Position numbers and translations under genes: made by a program. From Glycomyces luteolus (GTDB taxonomy: Bacteria; Actinomycetota; Actinomycetes; Mycobacteriales; Micromonosporaceae), in the NCBI RefSeq assembly GCF_027622875.1, contig NZ_JAPZVP010000006.1, positions 219,799 through 283,798 of the forward strand: a stretch of DNA of 64,000 nucleotides, given 5' to 3'. Under the pieces are notes generated by a model. It had not been told where the DNA came from, searched no databases, and was given only the letters and a program-made list of their open reading frames with translations. Positions 18,847 to 28,699 of the stretch are shown here, piece after piece (positions within the stretch are counted from its first letter, which is position 1; every line of letters begins with the position of its first letter).

Positions 18847-20925
18847 GTGGCACAGTTCGAGTGGACCGTACTCGACCAGAAGGCGGTCGACACGGCGCGG
18901 CTGCTCGCCGCCGACGCGGTGGAGAAGGCCGGCAACGGTCACCCCGGCACCGCCATGAGCCTCGCCCCGGTCGCGCACACCCTGTTCCAGAAGGTCATGC
19001 GCCACGACCCGAGCGCCCCCGACTGGGAAGGCCGCGACCGCTTCGTGCTCTCGTGCGGCCACTCCAGCCTGACCCTGTACGTGCAGCTGTACCTCCAGGG
19101 CTACGGCCTGGAGCTTGAGGACCTGAAGAGCCTGCGCCAGTGGGGTTCGCTGACCCCGGGCCACCCCGAGGTGGGCCACACCGCCGGCGTTGAGACCACC
19201 ACCGGGCCGCTGGGCCAGGGCCTGGCGACCGCCGTGGGCATGGCGATGGCCGCCCGCCGCGAGCGCGGCCTGTTCGACCCCGAGCCGGCCGTGGGCGAGA
19301 GCCTGTTCGACCACTTCGTGTATGTGATCGCGTCCGACGGCGACATCGAGGAGGGCGTGACCCACGAGGCCTCCGCCATCGCGGGTGTGCAGGAACTCGG
19401 CAACCTCGTGGTCGTCTACGACGACAACGAGATCTCCATCGAGGACGACACCAAGATCGCCCTGGGCGAGGATGTCGCCCAGCGCTACGAGGCCTACGGC
19501 TGGCATGTCCAGACCGTCGACTGGAAGTCCGGCGCCGAGTACGAGGAGGACCCGAAGGCCCTCTTCGAGGCGATCGAGAAGGCCAAGGCCGTCACGGACA
19601 AGCCCTCGCTGATCCGCCTGAAGACCATCATCGGCTGGCCCGCGCCGAAGAAGCAGAACTCCTACGCCGCGCACGGCTCCGCCCTGGGCGCCGAGGAGAT
19701 CGCCGCGACCAAGGAGCTGCTCGGCTTCGACCCGGCCGTCTCGTTCAACGTGCCCGAGGACGTCCTCGCGTACACCCGCGGCTCGATCGAGCGCGGCCAG
19801 AACGAGCGCTCGGCGTGGCAGACCGAGTTCAACAACTGGGCCGCCGCGAACCCGGCGAACAAGGCCCTGCACGACCGCCTGTGGGCGGGCGAGTTCCCCG
19901 AGGGCTTCGAGGACGCGTTCCCCGTGTTCGAGCCGTCCGAGAAGGGCGTCGCGACCCGTTCGGCCTCCGGCAAGGTCCTGTCGGCCCTCGCGCCGGTCCT
20001 GCCCGAGCTGTGGGGCGGCTCGGCCGACCTCGCGGGCTCGAACAACACCACGATGGACGGCGAGCCGTCGTTCCTGCCGCTGTCGCGCCAGACGAAGGCC
20101 TACCCGGGCAACCCGTACGGCCGCACCCTCCACTTCGGCATCCGCGAGTTCGCGATGGGCACGATCCTCAACGGCATCAAGCTCCACGGCCCGACCCGCC
20201 CGTACGGCGGCACGTTCCTCGTGTTCTCCGACTACATGCGCGGCGCGGTCCGCCTCGCGGCCCTCATGAAGACCCCCGTGGTCTACGTGTGGACGCACGA
20301 CTCGATCGGCCTCGGCGAGGACGGCCCGACCCACCAGCCGGTCGAGCACCTCGCCTCGCTCCGCGCCATCCCGGGCCTGGACGTCATCCGCCCCGGCGAC
20401 GCGAACGAGACCGCCGTGGTCTGGAAGACCCTGCTGGGCAAGACCGACCGCCCGGCCGCGCTGGCGCTGACCCGCCAGAACATCCCGGTGTGGGACCGCA
20501 CGAAGTTCGCTTCGGCCGAGGGCGCCGCGAAGGGCGCGTACACCCTCCTCGACACCGAGGGCACCCCCGACGTGATCCTGATGGGCTCCGGCTCCGAGGT
20601 GCAGCTCGCGGTCAAGGCCGCCGAGTCGCTCGCGGGCGAGGGCGTCAAGGCCCGCGTCGTGTCCGTGCCGTCGATCGAGTGGTTCGACGAGCAGGACGAG
20701 GACTACCGCGAGTCGGTGCTGCCGAAGGCGGTCAAGGCCCGCGTCTCGGTCGAGGCCGGCATCGGCCTGTCCTGGCGCGACCTCGTGGGTGACGCGGGAG
20801 TCAGCGTCTCCCTGGAACACTTCGGTGCCTCCGCGCCGTTCGAGAAGCTGTACGAGGAGTTCGGCATCACCGCCGCCGCCGTGGCGGACGCGGCCCGCTC
20901 CTCCATCAAGAAGGCACAGCAGTAG
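18847..20925 (+). CDS. tkt: Transketolase
   Basis: A thiamine-diphosphate enzyme moving two-carbon ketol units in the non-oxidative pentose phosphate pathway. It has 692 residues, the normal length. [13 protein letters not shown] near 29-41 contains the conserved substrate/TPP histidine. GDIEEG at 165-170 is the core of the TPP/Mg-binding motif, with DDN downstream. The central GEDGPTHQP stretch is the pyrimidine-domain signature. The GTG start at 18847 has AAGGAG upstream. It is first of six co-directional genes; tal follows after a 39-nt gap containing a ribosome binding site. Confidence 0.97.
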   Translation: MAQFEWTVLDQKAVDTARLLAADAVEKAGNGHPGTAMSLAPVAHTLFQKVMRHDPSAPDWEGRDRFVLSCGHSSLTLYVQLYLQGYGLELEDLKSLRQWGSLTPGHPEVGHTAGVETTTGPLGQGLATAVGMAMAARRERGLFDPEPAVGESLFDHFVYVIASDGDIEEGVTHEASAIAGVQELGNLVVVYDDNEISIEDDTKIALGEDVAQRYEAYGWHVQTVDWKSGAEYEEDPKALFEAIEKAKAVTDKPSLIRLKTIIGWPAPKKQNSYAAHGSALGAEEIAATKELLGFDPAVSFNVPEDVLAYTRGSIERGQNERSAWQTEFNNWAAANPANKALHDRLWAGEFPEGFEDAFPVFEPSEKGVATRSASGKVLSALAPVLPELWGGSADLAGSNNTTMDGEPSFLPLSRQTKAYPGNPYGRTLHFGIREFAMGTILNGIKLHGPTRPYGGTFLVFSDYMRGAVRLAALMKTPVVYVWTHDSIGLGEDGPTHQPVEHLASLRAIPGLDVIRPGDANETAVVWKTLLGKTDRPAALALTRQNIPVWDRTKFASAEGAAKGAYTLLDTEGTPDVILMGSGSEVQLAVKAAESLAGEGVKARVVSVPSIEWFDEQDEDYRESVLPKAVKARVSVEAGIGLSWRDLVGDAGVSVSLEHFGASAPFEKLYEEFGITAAAVADAARSSIKKAQQ

Positions 20926-20964
20926 CAACGTCGAAGAACTAGCTGGAAAGCTGGAGGAACACCG

Positions 20965-22080
20965 ATGAGCGCGAACGAGAACCTCGCTGGACTGTCGGCA
21001 GCGGGAGTGTCCGTCTGGTTGGACGACATCTCGCGTGAACGCCTGGAGACGGGCAACCTGAAAGACCTCATCGCCGGGTCGTCCGTCGTGGGCGTCACCT
21101 CGAACCCGTCCATTTTCGCCGCGGCCCTCTCCAAGGGCAGCGCGTACGACGAGCAGATCGCCGACCTGGCGGTCCGCAAAGTGAGCGTCGACGAGGCCGC
21201 TCGCGCCATCACCACCTTCGACATCCGCTGGGCCGCGGACGTCCTGGCCCCGGTCTTCGAGACCACCGGGGGCCAGGACGGCCGCGTGTCCATCGAGGTC
21301 GACCCGCGCCTCGCCAACGAGACGCAGGCGACCATCGCCGAGGCCAAGGCCCTGTGGTGGGCCGTGGACCGGCCGAACACCATGATCAAGATCCCCGCCA
21401 CCCGGGCCGGGCTCCCCGCCATCACGGCCGCGATCGCGGCGGGCATCAGCGTCAACGTGACGCTGATCTTCTCGCTCGAGCGCTACCGCGAGGTCATGGA
21501 CGCCTACATGGCGGGGCTGGAGTCCGCGAAGGCCGCCGGGATCGACCTCTCCTCGATCCGCTCCGTCGCCTCCTTCTTCGTGTCCCGTGTGGACGCGGAG
21601 ATCGACAAGCGGCTCGACGGCATCGGCACCGACCTCGCCGTCTCGCTCAAGGGCAAGGCGGCAGTCGCCAACGCGCGCTTGGCGTACCAGGCGTTCGAGA
21701 ACGTCACCGCGTCCCCGCGCTGGGAGGCCCTGGCCGCCGCCGGCGCCCACCCGCAGCGCCCGCTGTGGGCCTCCACCTCGGTCAAGAACCCGCAGTACCG
21801 CGACGTCCTCTACGTCGAGGACCTCGTCGCCCCCGGCACCGTGAACACGATGCCCGAGGGCACCCTCCGCGACTTCGCCGACCACGGCGAGACCGAGCCC
21901 GACACGGTGCGCCCGTTCTACGACGAGGCCGCCACGGTCCTGCTGCGCCTCAAAGAGGTCGGCATCGACTACGACGATGTCGTGCAGGTGCTCGAGGACG
22001 AGGGCGTCGAGAAGTTCATCGTCAGCTGGAAGCAGCTTCTGGACCAGATCGAATCCAAGCTCAGTGAGAGCGGAGAATAG
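20965..22080 (+). CDS. tal: Transaldolase
   Basis: Transfers a three-carbon dihydroxyacetone unit between sugar phosphates in the non-oxidative pentose phosphate pathway. It has 371 residues, typical of the longer actinobacterial form. VTSNPSIF near 44-51 and [14 protein letters not shown] with the Schiff-base lysine K142 identify the family. GGAGGAACACCG precedes the ATG. It sits between tkt and pgi; the stop is 2 nt from the pgi GTG, so expression is tightly linked. Confidence 0.97.
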   Translation: MSANENLAGLSAAGVSVWLDDISRERLETGNLKDLIAGSSVVGVTSNPSIFAAALSKGSAYDEQIADLAVRKVSVDEAARAITTFDIRWAADVLAPVFETTGGQDGRVSIEVDPRLANETQATIAEAKALWWAVDRPNTMIKIPATRAGLPAITAAIAAGISVNVTLIFSLERYREVMDAYMAGLESAKAAGIDLSSIRSVASFFVSRVDAEIDKRLDGIGTDLAVSLKGKAAVANARLAYQAFENVTASPRWEALAAAGAHPQRPLWASTSVKNPQYRDVLYVEDLVAPGTVNTMPEGTLRDFADHGETEPDTVRPFYDEAATVLLRLKEVGIDYDDVVQVLEDEGVEKFIVSWKQLLDQIESKLSESGE

Positions 22081-22082
22081 AA

Positions 22083-23699
22083 GTGAGCGATCCGATGGGA
22101 AAGATGGAAGCCGCTGGCGGCCTGGCCGCGACCACGGGCGTCGACGTGAACCGGACCGTCGAGCGGCTCCGGGCCGAGGGCATCCCGGCCAAGGTCGCCG
22201 CCAAGGACGCCACCCTGTGGGGCCCCGAGGCTGAAGAGGAGGCCGCGATCCGGCTCGGCTGGGTCGACACCTTCGTCAAGTCGAAGGAGCTCCTCGCACC
22301 GCTCGCGAAGCTCCGCGCCGAGCTGGGCGAGCAGGGCATCGACCATATCGCCCTCGCGGGCATGGGCGGCTCCTCGCTCGCCCCCGAGGTCATCTCCCGC
22401 ACCCTCGACCTGGGGATCAGCATCCTCGACACCACCGACCCCGGCCAGATCCTGACCGAGTTCGGCGAGGCCAAGCTGCGGCGCACCGCCGTCGTCGTGT
22501 CCTCCAAGTCCGGGTCCACCGTGGAGACCGACTCCCAGCGCCGCGCCTTCGAGAAGGCGTTCGAGGGCATCGGGATCACCGAGCACGCGGGCCGCTTCGT
22601 GTTCGTCACCGACCCCGGCTCCGCGCTCGAAGAGCTCGCGACGAAGCAGGGCTCGCACCTGTTCCTCGCCGACGCCACCGTGGGCGGCCGGTACTCGGCG
22701 CTCACCGCGTTCGGCCTCGTCCCGACCGCGCTCGCGGGCGCCGACGTAGCCGAGCTGATCGACCAGGCCGAGGCCTTCGCGGCCACCATCGGCTCCGACG
22801 GCGACGACCCGGCGGTCGTGCTCGGCGCGGTCATCGCGGCCAAGCCGACGATCACCATCGCCGACGACGGCACCGGCATCGTGGGCCTGGGCGACTGGGC
22901 CGAGCAGCTCATCGCCGAGTCCCTCGGCAAGGACGGCAAGGGCACGCTCCCGGTCGTCCTCGAAGGACCCGCCGCGGCGGGCGCGCGCGGCTCCGACCGC
23001 GTGTACGCCACCGTCGGGGGCTCCTCGACGGGCCTGCCGTCCTCGGGTTCGGCGCTGGCGATGCCGGACGTGGTCGTCAACGGCCCCTTGGGCGCCCAGT
23101 TCCTCGCGTGGGAACTCGCGACCGCTTACGCGGGCTACCTGATCGGCATCGACCCGTTCAACCAGCCCAACGTGACCGAGTCGAAGAACAACACCAACCG
23201 CATCCTCAAGGACGGCCTGCCGGAAGAGCGGCCGCACGCCGTCGACGGCTCGGTGGAGATCTACGGCTCGCACGCCGAGACCGTCGCCGGCGCGCTCGGC
23301 GAGGTGCTCACCGACGCCGACCGCGAGGACGCGTACATCGCCGTCCTGGCCTACCTGGACCGGATCGAAGACGCCGACGTGGCGAAGCTCCGGGCCGAAC
23401 TGGCCGATCGCACCGGCGCGCCCGTCACGTGGGGCTGGGGACCGCGGTTCCTGCACTCCACGGGCCAGTTCCACAAGGGCGGCCGCCAGACCGGCGTGTT
23501 CCTGCAGCTCACCGGCGAGGTCGAGCAGGACCTCGAGATCCCCGGCCGCGAGTACAGCTTCGCCGGGCTCCAGGCCGCGCAGGCCGCCGGGGACCGCCAG
23601 GCCCTCGAATCGCGCGAGCGCCCGCTCGTGCGCCTGCACCTGACCGACCGCAAGCGCGGCATCAACCAGCTGCTCCACGCCGTGAGGGAGCTGAGCTAG
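22083..23699 (+). CDS. pgi: Glucose-6-phosphate isomerase
   Basis: Interconverts glucose 6-phosphate and fructose 6-phosphate. The 538-residue protein has two SIS-type sugar-isomerase regions: ALAGMGGSSLAPEV near 95-108 and VVSSKSGSTVET near 138-149, plus GGRYSALTAFGLVP. The start is a GTG 2 nt after tal, and its stop abuts the zwf ATG (TAGATG). Many actinobacteria run tkt-tal-zwf-opcA-pgl without pgi in between. Its presence puts the branch enzyme between glycolysis and the pentose phosphate pathway under the same promoter. Confidence 0.94.
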   Translation: MSDPMGKMEAAGGLAATTGVDVNRTVERLRAEGIPAKVAAKDATLWGPEAEEEAAIRLGWVDTFVKSKELLAPLAKLRAELGEQGIDHIALAGMGGSSLAPEVISRTLDLGISILDTTDPGQILTEFGEAKLRRTAVVVSSKSGSTVETDSQRRAFEKAFEGIGITEHAGRFVFVTDPGSALEELATKQGSHLFLADATVGGRYSALTAFGLVPTALAGADVAELIDQAEAFAATIGSDGDDPAVVLGAVIAAKPTITIADDGTGIVGLGDWAEQLIAESLGKDGKGTLPVVLEGPAAAGARGSDRVYATVGGSSTGLPSSGSALAMPDVVVNGPLGAQFLAWELATAYAGYLIGIDPFNQPNVTESKNNTNRILKDGLPEERPHAVDGSVEIYGSHAETVAGALGEVLTDADREDAYIAVLAYLDRIEDADVAKLRAELADRTGAPVTWGWGPRFLHSTGQFHKGGRQTGVFLQLTGEVEQDLEIPGREYSFAGLQAAQAAGDRQALESRERPLVRLHLTDRKRGINQLLHAVRELS

Positions 23700-25238
23700 A
23701 TGGGCGAGACCCTGTACTCCACCAACCCGCTCCGCGACCCCGCCGACCGTCGGCTCCCGCGGATCCCCGAGCCCTGCGCCCTGGTGATCTTCGGCGTCAC
23801 CGGCGACCTCGCGAAGAAGAAGCTCATCCCGGCCGTCTACGACCTCGCCAACCGGGGCCTGCTCCCGGCGTCGTTCGTGATCGTCGGCTTCGCCCGGCGC
23901 GACTGGGGGGACGAGACGTTCGAAGAGATGGCCCGCGAGGCCGCCAAGTCGCACGCCCGCACGCCCTGGCGCGAAGAGGTCTGGGCCCGCCTGGCCGGCA
24001 ACTTCAAGTTCGTGCCCGGCACGTTCGACGACGACGAGGCGTTCGACAAGCTCGACGCCACGGTCGACGAGCTGCGCATCACGCACGGCATTGTCGGCAA
24101 CGCGGCGTTCTACTTCTCGATCCCGCCGCTGGCGTTCCCCACGGTGCTCAAGCAGCTCAAGCGGACCGGCATGTCGGACAACCGCCAGGACGGCGGCGGC
24201 TGGCGCCGCGTCGTGGTCGAGAAGCCGTTCGGTGAGGACCGCCCCTCCGCGGCCGAGCTGAACAAGCTCGTCGACGACGTGTTCACCGCCGAAGACGTGT
24301 TCCGCATCGACCACTACCTCGGCAAGGAGACGGTGCAGAACATCTTCGCGCTGCGCTTCGCGAACGCCATGTTCGAGCCGATCTGGAACTCCAACTACGT
24401 CGACCACGTCCAGATCACCATGGCCGAGGACGTCGGCATCGGCTCCCGGGCCGGGTTCTACGACGACAACGGCGCGGCCCGCGACGTCCTCCAGAACCAC
24501 GTGCTGCAGCTCCTGGCCATCGCGGCCATGGAGCAGCCCAACGGGTTCGAGGCCGAGGAGATCCGCACCGAGAAGCTGAAGGTCCTGCGGGCCATCAAGC
24601 TCCACGACGACCTCGAGGCCACCGCCATCCGCGGCCAGTACGCGGACGGCTGGGTCCAGGGGCGCCCCGTCCAGGGCTACCTGTCCGAGGAGAACATCCC
24701 GCCGACCTCGACCACCGAGACCTACGCGGCGGTCCAGCTCGGCATCCAGAACCGGCGCTGGAACGGCGTCCCGTTCTACCTGCGCACCGGCAAGCGGCTC
24801 CCCAAGCGGGTCACCGAGATCGCGGTGGTCTTCAAGGAGGCCCCGCACATGCCCTTCGCCGACTACGACACCAAGACGCTCGGCAACAACCAGCTGGTCA
24901 TCCGCGTCCAGCCGGACGAGGGCATCACGGTGAAGTTCGGCTCGAAGGTCCCCGGCACCGGCATGGAGCTGCGGGACATCTCGATGGGCTTCGGCTACGG
25001 CGAGACCTTCACCGAGTCCAGCCCCGAGGCGTACGAGCGGCTCATCCTGGACGTGCTCCTGGGCGACAAGACCCTGTTCCCCGACGCGCAGGAAGTCGAC
25101 GCCTCCTGGGCCGTCGTCGACCCGCTCGAGGAGTTCTGGGCCAACACCAAGCCCGAACCGTACGAGTCGGGCACCTGGGGCCCGACGGGCGCCGATCTCA
25201 TGCTGCAAGCATCCGGCCGCCGCTGGCGCCGGGCCTAG
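23700..25238 (+). CDS. zwf: Glucose-6-phosphate 1-dehydrogenase
   Basis: Oxidises glucose 6-phosphate to 6-phosphogluconolactone with NADP, the entry step of the oxidative pentose phosphate pathway. It has 512 residues. An N-terminal Rossmann motif IFGVTGDLAKKKLIP lies near 30-44. The active-site stretch RIDHYLGKE has D204, H205 and K209. A VVEKPFGED motif precedes it. The ATG follows the pgi stop without a gap. Actinobacterial Zwf often depends on OpcA, encoded next. Confidence 0.98.
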   Translation: MGETLYSTNPLRDPADRRLPRIPEPCALVIFGVTGDLAKKKLIPAVYDLANRGLLPASFVIVGFARRDWGDETFEEMAREAAKSHARTPWREEVWARLAGNFKFVPGTFDDDEAFDKLDATVDELRITHGIVGNAAFYFSIPPLAFPTVLKQLKRTGMSDNRQDGGGWRRVVVEKPFGEDRPSAAELNKLVDDVFTAEDVFRIDHYLGKETVQNIFALRFANAMFEPIWNSNYVDHVQITMAEDVGIGSRAGFYDDNGAARDVLQNHVLQLLAIAAMEQPNGFEAEEIRTEKLKVLRAIKLHDDLEATAIRGQYADGWVQGRPVQGYLSEENIPPTSTTETYAAVQLGIQNRRWNGVPFYLRTGKRLPKRVTEIAVVFKEAPHMPFADYDTKTLGNNQLVIRVQPDEGITVKFGSKVPGTGMELRDISMGFGYGETFTESSPEAYERLILDVLLGDKTLFPDAQEVDASWAVVDPLEEFWANTKPEPYESGTWGPTGADLMLQASGRRWRRA

Positions 25239-25253
25239 AAGGGGAGTCTGGAA

Positions 25254-26198
25254 GTGCATCTGAAGGACACCACCACCGGCGGCATCATGAAGGCCCTCGA
25301 CGGGCTCCTGCATGAGGTCGGCGGCGGTTCCAGCCTCGCGCTCAACCTGGTCGCACTGACCACTGAGGATGAGCGCGAGGAGGTGGAGAACGCCGCCTCC
25401 GTCGCCGCGCAGGAACACCCGTACCGGCTCATCATGGCGATCCCGCGCGACCTCGAGGCCACCGAGCCGCGCATCGACGCCGAAGTGACCGTGGGCGAGC
25501 GGCTCGGCTCCGCCGAGGCGATCATCCTGCGCCTCGACGGCCCGGCCGCCGCGCACCTGAGCTCGATCGTGCTGCCCATGCTGGCCTCCGACGTCCCGGT
25601 GGTCACCTGGTGGCTGCTGGACCCGGTCCGCTACGGCCTGGAGCAGGAGCTGCGCAGCTTCGCCGACCGCCGCATCACGTACTCGGCGCGCGCGAACGAC
25701 CCGGTGCAGTCGCTGTACCGGCGGGCGGAGACGTACGTCGCCGGCGACACCGACATCTGCTGGACCCGCATCAGCCTGTGGCGCTCGCTCATCGCCAGCG
25801 CCTTCGACGGGGTGACCCACGCGGTCGAGAAGATCACCATCAAGGCGGACGACGACGACCCGTCGGCGCAGCTCATGGCCGCGTGGCTGCACACGCGACT
25901 GGGCGTGTCGCCGGAGATCGTCGACACCGAGGTGGAGCGCAACTCCGAGCACCTGCCCGCGATCGCCTCCGTGGCGTTCACGATGGCCGGGGGCGAGACC
26001 ATGGAGGTCGAGCGGAAGGCCGACGGCACCACCGTGCTGCGCCAGGCGGGGCTGCCCAAGCGCCGCCAGACGCTGCAGGGCCGCACGCTCGGCCAGCTGC
26101 TCGCCGAGGAGCTGCGGCACATCGACCCCGACACGGCCTACCGGAAGGTGCTCGACACCTTCCAGGAGCACTACGCGGCCGAGCGGGCGAACGCATGA
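25254..26198 (+). CDS. opcA: Glucose-6-phosphate dehydrogenase assembly protein
   Basis: A 314-residue protein of the OpcA family, needed for assembly or activity of Zwf in cyanobacteria and actinobacteria. Family-like stretches are LNLVALTTEDER near 38, WWLLDPVRYG near 120 and LEATEPRIDAEV. It has no catalytic motif, as expected for an allosteric or assembly factor. A GTG start is preceded by AAGGGGAG, 15 nt after the zwf stop. Its 3' end overlaps pgl as ATGA. Both the context and the sequence support the call. Confidence 0.95.
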   Translation: MHLKDTTTGGIMKALDGLLHEVGGGSSLALNLVALTTEDEREEVENAASVAAQEHPYRLIMAIPRDLEATEPRIDAEVTVGERLGSAEAIILRLDGPAAAHLSSIVLPMLASDVPVVTWWLLDPVRYGLEQELRSFADRRITYSARANDPVQSLYRRAETYVAGDTDICWTRISLWRSLIASAFDGVTHAVEKITIKADDDDPSAQLMAAWLHTRLGVSPEIVDTEVERNSEHLPAIASVAFTMAGGETMEVERKADGTTVLRQAGLPKRRQTLQGRTLGQLLAEELRHIDPDTAYRKVLDTFQEHYAAERANA

Positions 26199-26926
26199 GC
26201 CGTTCGGGTGCGGTGATCGTCCACAACGACGCCGACGTGCTGGCGGAGGCGGTCGCGTCGCGGCTGCTCAACCGGCTCGCGGATGCGCAGGCGCACCGCG
26301 GCGAGGCGTCGATCGTCCTGACGGGCGGGCGGATCGCGGCGAAGGTGTACCAGAACATCCTGGGTTCGCCGATCCGCACGGTCGTGGACTGGTCGAAGGT
26401 CGACTTCTGGTGGGGCGACGAGCGGTTCCTGCCGTCCGGCGACCCGGAGCGGAACGAGACGCAGGCTCGGGAGGCGTTCCTGGACCACCTGCCGGTGGAC
26501 CCGAAGCGCGTGCACCCGATGGCGGCCTCCGATGCGGTCGGCTCTCCCGAAGAGGCGGCCGAGCTGTACGCGGCCGAGCTGGGCTCGGAAGTGCCCGCGT
26601 TCGACCTGCTGCTCTTGGGCATCGGCGAGGACGGTCACGTCGCGTCGCTGTTCCCGGGGAACCCGGCGCTCGACGTCGACGGCGTCGCGGTTGTGGGGGT
26701 GCGCAACTCCCCCAAGCCGCCGCCGGAGCGCGTCTCGCTGACGATGAGCGCGATCAATTCGGCTACGGCCGCATGGATCATCGCCTCGGGCGAGGGCAAG
26801 GCCGAGGCGGTCGACGAGGCACTTTCGAAGGGCGAGCTTCCCGCCGGTCGGGTGAAGGCGACGGGCCACACCCGGTGGCTCATCGACAAGGACGCGGCCT
26901 CGCAGCTGAAGCACTTGGAGTTCTAG
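26195..26926 (+). CDS. pgl: 6-phosphogluconolactonase
   Basis: Hydrolyses 6-phosphogluconolactone to 6-phosphogluconate, the step after Zwf. It has 243 residues from ATG 26195, which overlaps the opcA stop (ATGA). The same frame stays open upstream inside opcA, but that part is a shadow. Family motifs seen are FWWGDERFLP, LLLGIGEDGHVASLFPG and TGHTRWLIDKDAA near the end. It is last of the six-gene operon, followed by a strong hairpin. 6-phosphogluconate dehydrogenase (gnd) is not in this window. Confidence 0.96.
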   Translation: MSRSGAVIVHNDADVLAEAVASRLLNRLADAQAHRGEASIVLTGGRIAAKVYQNILGSPIRTVVDWSKVDFWWGDERFLPSGDPERNETQAREAFLDHLPVDPKRVHPMAASDAVGSPEEAAELYAAELGSEVPAFDLLLLGIGEDGHVASLFPGNPALDVDGVAVVGVRNSPKPPPERVSLTMSAINSATAAWIIASGEGKAEAVDEALSKGELPAGRVKATGHTRWLIDKDAASQLKHLEF

Positions 26927-26937
26927 GCACAAGCGCG

Positions 26938-26981
26938 AGGGCCCGGCTCCGTTCCTGCAACCAGGGAGGGAGCCGGGCCCT
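26938..26981 (+). terminator. Terminator of the pentose phosphate operon
   Basis: A perfect 13-bp stem (26938-26950 with 26969-26981) with an 18-nt loop, 11 nt past the pgl stop. Confidence 0.75.
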
Positions 26982-26997
26982 TCGTCGTGTCGGCGGT

Positions 26998-27019
26998 GCA
27001 TCGCCCAACCTTGCGATGC
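26998..27019 (-). terminator. Possible terminator after rbpA
   Basis: A 7-bp inverted repeat GCATCGC / GCGATGC with an 8-nt loop, about 41 nt after the rbpA stop. It is weaker than the neighbouring hairpins. Confidence 0.4.
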
Positions 27020-27060
27020 GGGGCCGCCTCTCAACTGCGCCTTTGCGTTGCGCCTTGCTC

Positions 27061-27414
27061 TTAGAACAGTGAACGCTCGCCGCGGGCGGCGGCGCGTGCG
27101 GCGAGGGCTTCGGCGAGGAGGTCTTCCGCCTCTTCGTCACTGCGGCGCTCGCGCACATAGGTGAGATGGGACTTGTAGGGCTTGGCGGTGCGGCGTTCCG
27201 GAGGGTTGTCCTGGTCGGGGCTGGCGGGCCAGCCGCAGCAGGTGCAGTCCCACTCCTGCGGGACCTCGACGTAGAGCGCGAATGACAGTGCGGTCTCGTG
27301 TCCGTTGGCGCACCAGTACTTGATGTGCTGCCGGGGCACCGGCTCGCCGCGTTCCGAGTGAAGGCCCGGGGTGGCGCCTATGCGGGTGCCTCGGATGGCC
27401 TGTCCGTTGGACAT
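27061..27414 (-). CDS. rbpA: RNA polymerase-binding protein RbpA
   Basis: An actinobacteria-specific RNA polymerase and sigma-binding protein that stabilises promoter open complexes. At 117 residues it is in the family range. It shows the N-terminal basic tail RGTRIGATPG, a zinc-ribbon-like core with C35, H39, C57 and C60 (YWCANGHE ... WDCTCCGWPA), and the basic linker plus C-terminal sigma-interaction helix (SHLTYVRERRSDEEAEDLLAEALA). GAGGAG precedes the ATG. A near-consensus promoter lies about 150 nt upstream, giving a long leader. Confidence 0.94.
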   Translation of the reverse strand: MSNGQAIRGTRIGATPGLHSERGEPVPRQHIKYWCANGHETALSFALYVEVPQEWDCTCCGWPASPDQDNPPERRTAKPYKSHLTYVRERRSDEEAEDLLAEALAARAAARGERSLF

Positions 27415-27561
27415 ATGTGTGGTCGCTCCTCACAGACGGGGGATCTTCTGTGGACGTCAACCGGACACGGCCACAGGAGGAGCGGGCGGGAAGGGGCCGC
27501 GACTCCCCTGAGCGTCGCCGTGGAGTCACCGGTCGGAGCGGCTGGGGCACCGCCCGCAGCA

Positions 27562-27590
27562 ATTCTATGACGTAAAGCACACACTGTAAA
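27562..27590 (-). promoter_or_regulatory. rbpA promoter
   Basis: On the minus strand TTTACA (27585-27590), 17-nt spacer, TAGAAT (27562-27567). This is one of the best sigma70-type promoters in the window, in a locally AT-rich patch. It implies a 5' leader of roughly 140 nt before the rbpA ATG. Confidence 0.65.
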
Positions 27591-27621
27591 GACTATGGCG
27601 AAATGGTTTCACATAAAGGCA

Positions 27622-27646
27622 GGGACCGTGCACTCACGCACGGCCC
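27622..27646 (-). terminator. Probable terminator after the dehydrogenase gene
   Basis: Arms CCGTGC (27626-27631) and GCACGG (27638-27643) around a 6-nt loop, extended by GGG/CCC past a one-base bulge. The transcript continues into CTTTAT. Confidence 0.5.
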
Positions 27647-27666
27647 CTTCGCGAGTCGGACCGTCC

Positions 27667-28590
27667 CTAGGAGATCCGAAGAACGATCTTGCCCCTGGTG
27701 CGGCCGCTCTGACTCGCCCGCCACGCCACCGCAGCCTGTTCAAGCGGATAGGTCTCCGAGATCGGCACGACGAGCTCCCGCGACTCGGTGAGCGCGGCGA
27801 GCTGCCGCAGATCCTCCGAATCCGCACCCACGAACACGTACTCCCCGCCTTGCTCCCTGATCGCGGGGTCGATGATCGAGACGACCCTGGAAGGATCGGT
27901 TCCGGCTTCGATCGACAGCTCGATCGCATCGCCGCCCGCCGCGTCCATGGCCGCATCGGGACCGTCGGGGACCAGCAATCGAACGCGCTCAAGCAGTCCG
28001 GGACCGTATTCGACCGGCTCGGCCCCGAACGCGACGAGGTAGTCGTGGTTGCGGGCGCTGGCGGTGCCGATGACGCGGGCGCCGCGAGCCTTCGCGATCT
28101 GGACCGCCATGGTCCCCACGCCGCCCGCGGCGGCGTGGATGAGCACGGTGTCGCCGTCCTTGACCCGCACCGCATCCAGGCATTGCAGCGCCGTCATGCC
28201 GACGAGGGGAAGCCCTGCGGCGGAACCCCAGTCGAGGTTCGCGGGCTTCTTGGCGATCATGCCGGGCTCGGCGATCGTGTACTCCGCGTAGGTCCCCCAC
28301 TTGGCGACCGGGCGGCGCACGTACCCGAACACCTCGTCCCCGACCGCGAAGTCCGCCACCCCGGATCCGACCTCGGCGATGACACCGGCGGCATCCCACC
28401 CGGGGATGAGCGGGAACTCCCCCGGGATCGCGGCATCGAGGAGCCCGGCCCCGACCTTCCAGTCAACCGGGTTCACCGAGGTCGCCCTGAGTTCCACGAG
28501 CACTTCCCCGGCCGCGCACTGCGGCCGCGGGACCTCGGCGACTTCCAGATCATCGGCCCCGCCGTAGCGGGGCAGCACCACTGCCTTCAT
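27667..28590 (-). CDS. Medium-chain dehydrogenase/reductase, quinone oxidoreductase-like
   Basis: A 307-residue NADP-dependent oxidoreductase of the zinc-free quinone oxidoreductase branch. The N-terminal GroES-like domain shows SVNPVDWKVGAG and PGWDAAGVIAEVGSGV. The Rossmann nucleotide motif is AAAGGVGTMAVQIAKARGA, near 145-165 of the chosen product. The zinc-ligand cysteines of alcohol dehydrogenases are absent. The start at 28590 (MKAVVLPRYGG) was chosen because it matches the family N-terminus and has GGTGGGA upstream; the frame extends 17 codons further to 28641. The substrate is unknown. It is flanked by hairpins on both sides, so probably monocistronic. Confidence 0.88.
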   Translation of the reverse strand: MKAVVLPRYGGADDLEVAEVPRPQCAAGEVLVELRATSVNPVDWKVGAGLLDAAIPGEFPLIPGWDAAGVIAEVGSGVADFAVGDEVFGYVRRPVAKWGTYAEYTIAEPGMIAKKPANLDWGSAAGLPLVGMTALQCLDAVRVKDGDTVLIHAAAGGVGTMAVQIAKARGARVIGTASARNHDYLVAFGAEPVEYGPGLLERVRLLVPDGPDAAMDAAGGDAIELSIEAGTDPSRVVSIIDPAIREQGGEYVFVGADSEDLRQLAALTESRELVVPISETYPLEQAAVAWRASQSGRTRGKIVLRIS

Positions 28591-28655
28591 AAATGGCATC
28601 CCACCACGAAACGGCAGCCGGGACACCGAAACAGCCCGCACTCGCGCGGCCGCGG

Positions 28656-28685
28656 CCTCCGCCGGGGAAGAGACCCCGGCGGAGG
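28656..28685 (-). terminator. Terminator after the small Cys-rich gene
   Basis: A perfect 12-bp stem (28656-28667 with 28674-28685) with a 6-nt loop, 14 nt after the stop at 28700. Confidence 0.75.
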
Positions 28686-28699
28686 ACGAGACGGCGCCG

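Noticed and set aside
18793..26171. Very long antisense open frames (over 1000 codons) opposite tkt, tal, pgi, zwf and opcA
   Set aside because: They run opposite to well-recognised enzymes. Their translations are low complexity (Gly/Val/Arg/Asp-rich), as expected for GC-bias shadows.
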